From Flavobacteriales bacterium (lineage in GTDB: Bacteria; Bacteroidota; Bacteroidia; Flavobacteriales_D; Sanyastnellaceae): a stretch of DNA of 9,350 nucleotides. The stretch spans positions 13,644 through 22,993 of the forward strand of contig WTJL01000058.1 in the NCBI GenBank assembly GCA_011524845.1, given 5' to 3'. The stretch's first letter is position 1. Each line of letters begins with the position of its first letter. Positions 6,185 through 9,350 of this stretch are shown here, piece by piece. The notes under the pieces are model-generated. The model ran no database searches and was not told the DNA's origin. It saw only the letters and a list, made by a program, of their open reading frames with translations. Position numbers and translations under genes: made by a program.

Positions 6185-8428
6185 ATGATGTCCCAACCCA
6201 ACCTCAAAACCATGGGCACGTGGCCCGTGTTTTTGACGGCCATTTCGACCATTTTGGGGGCCATTTTGTTCCTGCGCTTTGGCTACGCGGTGGCCCACGT
6301 GGGGCTGGTGTCCACGCTTCTCATCGTCTTCGTGGGACACCTCGTGACGGTGCCGACCGCCCTCGCAGTGGCGGAGATTGCGACCAATCAAAAAGTTGAA
6401 GGCGGAGGGGCTTACTACATGATTTCCAGGTCGTTTGGTTTGAACATAGGGGGCGCCATTGGCTTAGCTCTGTACCTGTCTCAAGCGATCAGCGTGGCGT
6501 TCTATGTCATTGCATTCACGGTGGCCTGTCGCGACCTCTTGCATTGGGCGGACGTGGCCCACGGCGTGGTGATTGAACCCATGTGGGTCAACCTCGGCGT
6601 GATGGCCCTCTTGACGGTGCTGATGATTGGCAAGGGGGCAGACCTCGGCGTCAAGGCGTTGTACCTGGTGGTCGTGTTGTTGTTCGCGGCGTTGGTGCTC
6701 TTTTTTGCCGGCAGTGGCCCTGGCAATCCTGACTTGAACCCCGTGGGCACCATTGCGGACACGTTGCTTCTGGCAGACGGGACCACCTTGCGAAGGTTCA
6801 CCTTCTTCGAAGTCTTCACGTTCATCTTCCCCGCCTTCACAGGCATCGCTGCGGGCCTAGGCTTGAGTGGGGATTTGAAGGACCCTCGCGTGAGCATTCC
6901 CAAGGGCACGATTTGGGCGACGGCCGTGGGCATCGTCATTTACATCGCCGTGGCCATCAAGCTGTGGTGGTCTGCCCCGCTAGAGGCGTTGGCCACCGAC
7001 GAATTGTACATGGAAAACATTGCCTTGTGGGGCCCCATCATTCCCGTGGGTCTGGCGGCAGCAGCGATGAGCTCCGCGTTGGGCTCCATCATGGTGGCGC
7101 CGCGCACGCTTCAGGCCATCGCGGCCGATGGCATTTTCCCCGAAGGCATGAGCGCGTGGCTGAAGAAGGGGCGAGGGGCGGAGCAGGAGCCTGTGCGGGC
7201 CTCTCTGGCGACTTGCGTCATTGCCTTCGCGTTCGTGCTGATGGGCGACATCAACGCCGTGGCGGAAATCATTTCCATGTTCTTCATGGTGACCTACGGG
7301 GCCATTTGCCTCGTGTCCTTCTTGGAGCACATGGCGGCCGACCCGAGCTACCGTCCCACGTTCCGCTCGCACTGGTCCATCAGTTTGATGGGGGCGGTGC
7401 TGTGCGTGGTGCTGATGTTTGGGATGAACCCCACGTACGCCACAGCCAGCCTGCTGATCATGGTGGCCATCCACGCGTGGGTGTCCCGTCGGGGAGGAGG
7501 CCAAAAAGGCATGGTCCGTCTCTTCCGCGGGGTCATCTTCCAGCTGCAACGGGCATTGCAGCTCGCCTTGCAGATGAGCGACGACGACGACCTGGAAGAG
7601 TCCACGGGGTGGAGGCCTTTCGTGCTCGCCATTTCGCCGGACACCTTCCTGCGCAAGGAAGGGTTTGACATGGTCCGTTGGGTGGCGTACCGGCACGGGT
7701 TTGGGACGTACATGCATTTCATCAAGGGCTTTTTGACGGACGAGACGCAAGCCGACGCCAGAGAGGCCCAAGCCGAACTGGTCAAGCGGGCCAGGGGCAA
7801 CAAGAGCCGTGTGCACCTCGACACCATCATCAGCCCGTCGTACACGTCCGCCATTGCGCAGTGCATCCAGCTGCCGGGCATTTCAGGCAAGGGGAACAAC
7901 CTCTTCTTGATGGAATACGCACCGGACCATCCGGCCAACCGGGACCAATTGCTGGACAACTTCTCCTTGCTGGTTGCGGCTGGATTGGATTTGGCGCTCT
8001 TGCGAAGCAGCGGACGAGAGTTTGGCAACAAGCACGACATCCACTTGTGGATCAACCCAGACGACGCAAGCAACTCGAGCCTGATGATCTTGTTGGCGTA
8101 CATCCTCCAGGGACACCCCGAATGGGACGAGGCCAACATCAGCGTGTTCTTCTTGCACGACGGCGACAAGGCCAAGGAAGAGGAGGAGGCCCTGCGTGAG
8201 AGCATCTTGGAAGGCCGCCTTCCCATTGCAGAGCAAAACATCGAGCACGTCACCCACGAGGGCAGTTCCGTGCAAACCATCAAGAACAAATCGGGTGGTG
8301 CGGACCTTGTCATCTTGGGATTCACCCAACGAGACATTGAAACCATGGGCGAAGACGCCTTCGAGCGGTTCAATGGTTTGGGCGAAATCCTCTTTGTCCA
8401 CGGCCTCAAACCCCTCGTGTTGCAATGA
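6185..8428 (+). CDS. SLC12/NKCC-type cation-chloride cotransporter
   Basis: A 747-residue inner-membrane transporter with about 12 hydrophobic segments in residues 14-435 and a cytosolic C-terminal domain (about 450-747) including the SLC12-like WRPFVLAIS segment. Similarity to animal Na-K-Cl cotransporters is strong: ILGAILFLRFG (23-33), GGAYYMISRSFG (74-85), FIFPAFTGIAAG (213-224), SGDLKDPRVSIPKGT (228-242), SALGSIMVAPRTLQA (297-311). From memory of the animal structures, the K+-site Tyr (Y107) and Pro/Thr (P216/T219), the Na+-site Ser pair (S296/S297) and the central Cl--site Tyr (Y371) are all present. KCC-type K-Cl transporters lack that Ser pair, so Na+-coupled chloride transport is the better guess. 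Database annotation may read 'amino acid permease', the broader APC superfamily. The start could also be the adjacent ATG at 6188. The TGA overlaps the aroQ ATG by four bases. Ion specificity is inferred, not shown. Confidence 0.9.
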   Translation: MMSQPNLKTMGTWPVFLTAISTILGAILFLRFGYAVAHVGLVSTLLIVFVGHLVTVPTALAVAEIATNQKVEGGGAYYMISRSFGLNIGGAIGLALYLSQAISVAFYVIAFTVACRDLLHWADVAHGVVIEPMWVNLGVMALLTVLMIGKGADLGVKALYLVVVLLFAALVLFFAGSGPGNPDLNPVGTIADTLLLADGTTLRRFTFFEVFTFIFPAFTGIAAGLGLSGDLKDPRVSIPKGTIWATAVGIVIYIAVAIKLWWSAPLEALATDELYMENIALWGPIIPVGLAAAAMSSALGSIMVAPRTLQAIAADGIFPEGMSAWLKKGRGAEQEPVRASLATCVIAFAFVLMGDINAVAEIISMFFMVTYGAICLVSFLEHMAADPSYRPTFRSHWSISLMGAVLCVVLMFGMNPTYATASLLIMVAIHAWVSRRGGGQKGMVRLFRGVIFQLQRALQLALQMSDDDDLEESTGWRPFVLAISPDTFLRKEGFDMVRWVAYRHGFGTYMHFIKGFLTDETQADAREAQAELVKRARGNKSRVHLDTIISPSYTSAIAQCIQLPGISGKGNNLFLMEYAPDHPANRDQLLDNFSLLVAAGLDLALLRSSGREFGNKHDIHLWINPDDASNSSLMILLAYILQGHPEWDEANISVFFLHDGDKAKEEEEALRESILEGRLPIAEQNIEHVTHEGSSVQTIKNKSGGADLVILGFTQRDIETMGEDAFERFNGLGEILFVHGLKPLVLQ

Positions 8429-8853
8429 GCAAGCGCCTCCTTCTTTTGCACGGTCCCAACCTCAACCTGTTGGGGCAACGCGATGCCTCGATGTACGGTT
8501 CCATGACGTTGTCTGAGCTTGAAGCGTCTGTGCGCAATCATGCCGAATCGCTGGGTGCCTCCCTCGACTGCATTCAAAGCAACGTGGAAGGCGAACTCGT
8601 GAACGCCTTGCACGAGGCGCAGGCCTCGTGTCACGGCATCGTCTTCAACCCTGGTGGATACAGCCACACGTCGGTGGCCCTGCGCGACGCCGTGGAGGCC
8701 ATCTCGGTCCCCACCATTGAAGTGCACTTGAGCAACATCCACAGCCGCGAGGACTTCCGGAAAAAGAGCCTCACCGCTCAGGCCGCCCGTGCCTGCATTT
8801 CAGGACTGGGGCTTCAGGGATATTTGAGCGCAGTCGATGCGCTCATTCGTTGA
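8425..8853 (+). CDS. aroQ: Type II 3-dehydroquinate dehydratase
   Basis: A 142-residue enzyme of the small dodecameric type II class, which dehydrates 3-dehydroquinate to 3-dehydroshikimate in the third step of chorismate synthesis. All the usual elements are visible: GPNLNLLGQR (10-19) with N12 and R19, the catalytic Tyr in the flexible loop (Y24, SMYG), QSNVEGELV (51-59), NPGGYSHTSVALRDA (75-89) with N75 and H81, and EVHLSNIHSREDFR (99-112) with H101, R108 and R112. The FRHHS motif reads FRKKS here. The length is typical. The ATG overlaps the transporter's TGA (ATGA, 8425-8428) and no Shine-Dalgarno sequence is seen, so translation probably depends on termination of the transporter. It is followed by a 9-base gap and a decayed minus-strand frame. 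Identification is secure. Confidence 0.96.
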   Translation: MSKRLLLLHGPNLNLLGQRDASMYGSMTLSELEASVRNHAESLGASLDCIQSNVEGELVNALHEAQASCHGIVFNPGGYSHTSVALRDAVEAISVPTIEVHLSNIHSREDFRKKSLTAQAARACISGLGLQGYLSAVDALIR

Positions 8854-8862
8854 AGGAAATGT

Positions 8863-9156
8863 TCAGCGGCCTTTTCGCCCCGGCGATGGATCGAATTTCT
8901 TGACCCAGCACATTCCAGTTGAGTGGCCTTCGGGGTGGATGTGCAGTACTCCTCCATGCTTCACCACCATGGTCCCGCCATCAATGACCAATTCGCCGCC
9001 TTGATCGACATGCATGCTGGAAGAGGCGTGAATGGTCCCGATTCCACCAGGTTCTATGCGTACGGCTGTTCCATTGAAAATGTCCAATCTTCCTACGGCA
9101 CCGGTCGATTGTCCTGTGCGGAGCTCACCTCCTGTTTTGACGAGATCTCTGACCTG
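8863..9156 (-). pseudogene. Probable remnant of a beta-helix-like surface protein C-terminus
   Basis: A 97-residue open frame runs between TGA 9157-9159 and TGA 8863-8865 with no ATG near its beginning; the only early start is TTG at 9087. Its middle (about 25-75 of the open frame) alternates hydrophobic and glycine-containing steps: FNGTAVRIEPGGIGTI, HVDQGGELVIDGGTMVV, KHGGVLHIHPEG. This periodicity is common in beta-helix or repeat regions of Bacteroidota surface proteins. Codon third positions are less GC-rich than in neighbouring genes. A second minus-strand frame upstream (about 9269 to 9093) reads like protein (SAGWTSLRWGAFQPIV) one frame away, which would fit a gene broken by frameshift and stop codons. 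It could equally be chance coding in a spacer. The plus-strand frame over the same bases (8923-9231, GTG start) looks less protein-like. Low to moderate confidence. Confidence 0.35.
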
Positions 9157-9263
9157 TCATCATCGTCGGTGACAATGGGCTGGAACGCCCCCCACCGAAG
9201 GCTTGTCCACCCCGCAGAAATCTCATCCTGAGGCGACGTGATGGGTTGCGGACGTGGAGTTTG

Positions 9264-9293
9264 CGTCTGTCAGACGTGGCTTGACAGCTGTCA
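9264..9293. repeat. Paired palindromes sharing CTGTCAG
   Basis: CGTCTG-T-CAGACG (9264-9276) is followed by the perfect 12-base palindrome TGACAGCTGTCA (9282-9293). Both contain CTGTCAG (9267-9273 and 9288-9294), spaced 21 bases apart, about two helical turns. They lie directly downstream of a gene end on the minus strand. They could be a small terminator structure or a binding site; no U-run follows either one, so neither role is established. Confidence 0.35.
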
Positions 9294-9350
9294 GGCCTTC
9301 TGGCGCTGGAGTTTGGCCAACCGACGATTGAACGCTTGGGCCAATTGCTG
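9291..9350 (-). CDS. 3' end of an unidentified minus-strand gene, cut by window edge
   Basis: The minus strand reads an open frame from base 9350 to a TGA at 9291-9293, giving 19 residues ending in FNRRLAKLQRQKA. The codons (TTG, GCC, CAG, CGC) look like those of the neighbouring real genes, and a basic, helical tail is a plausible C-terminus. The opposite strand over these bases gives a Cys- and Trp-rich frame that is unlikely to be coding. Too little remains to suggest a family. The stop codon is part of the 12-base palindrome at 9282-9293. Confidence 0.45.
   Translation of the reverse strand, partial: QQLAQAFNRRLAKLQRQKA

Noticed and set aside
4652..6391. Minus-strand open frame of 579 codons
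   Set aside because: It runs across two genes with strong motif support on both strands, and its His/Arg/Gly-rich translation shows no domain. It is a shadow of GC-biased codon use.
7348..8742. Minus-strand open frame of 464 codons opposite the transporter and aroQ
   Set aside because: Both plus-strand genes are secure by motif, and the antisense translation is Ser/Arg-rich without family features.
8923..9231. Plus-strand 102-codon frame after aroQ
   Set aside because: GTG start without any promoter or ribosome signal, no recognisable motif, and opposite a more protein-like minus-strand frame.
1..9350. Defence system, CRISPR array, insertion sequence, phage gene, tRNA or riboswitch
   Set aside because: I read both strands for direct-repeat arrays, transposase motifs, terminal inverted repeats and cloverleaf-like segments and saw none. 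All sizeable genes belong to known cellular families.

Overview
The window looks like ordinary housekeeping chromosome from a GC-rich member of the Bacteroidota (Flavobacteriia or a related lineage). The evidence is indirect. None of the internal genes has a convincing Shine-Dalgarno sequence. Short A/T-rich boxes resembling the Bacteroidota -7 element (TAnnTTTG) sit a few bases upstream of the genes that head transcription units. The gene set fits as well: a WcaJ-type sugar transferase, an OmpA-domain envelope protein, a FAH-family enzyme, and shikimate kinase next to a PyrR-like phosphoribosyltransferase. No rRNA, tRNA, CRISPR array, insertion sequence or phage gene was recognised. The genus cannot be named from this sequence.

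Layout. Bases 1-740 (+) hold the 3' part of a polyprenyl-phosphate sugar-1-phosphate transferase cut by the window edge. Bases 768-3199 (+) hold a compact run: a secreted OmpA-family protein, a FAHD1-like acylpyruvase/oxaloacetate decarboxylase, and shikimate kinase (aroK), with gaps of 13 and 22 bases. Bases 3212-5208 (-) hold a convergent two-gene operon: an RlmD/RumA-family 23S rRNA uracil-C5 methyltransferase first, then a PyrR-like phosphoribosyltransferase joined by an ATGA overlap. The aroK/phosphoribosyltransferase junction is only 12 bases wide and lies between two small hairpins. A divergent promoter region (5209-5278) separates the methyltransferase from a secreted endonuclease/exonuclease/phosphatase-family enzyme (5279-6133, +). 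Then comes a large SLC12/NKCC-type cation-chloride cotransporter (6185-8428, +), whose stop codon overlaps the start of type II 3-dehydroquinate dehydratase (aroQ, 8425-8853). Bases 8854-9290 hold no intact gene, only a probable decayed beta-helix-like reading frame on the minus strand. The last 60 bases carry the 3' end of an unidentified minus-strand gene.

How the genes relate. Two shikimate-pathway steps occur in separate transcription units: aroQ (dehydroquinate to dehydroshikimate) and aroK (shikimate to shikimate-3-phosphate). The remaining genes serve the envelope (sugar transferase, OmpA protein), ribosome modification, ion transport and secreted hydrolysis. I found no defence, mobile or biosynthetic gene cluster. 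The more unusual signals are: probable leaderless transcription at four unit-leading genes; complete loss of the Fe-S cysteines in the RlmD-like enzyme; a bacterial NKCC-like transporter that keeps the animal Na+, K+ and Cl- site residues and is translationally coupled to aroQ; a PyrR homologue with an altered pyrophosphate loop; and the decayed, palindrome-containing tail of the window.
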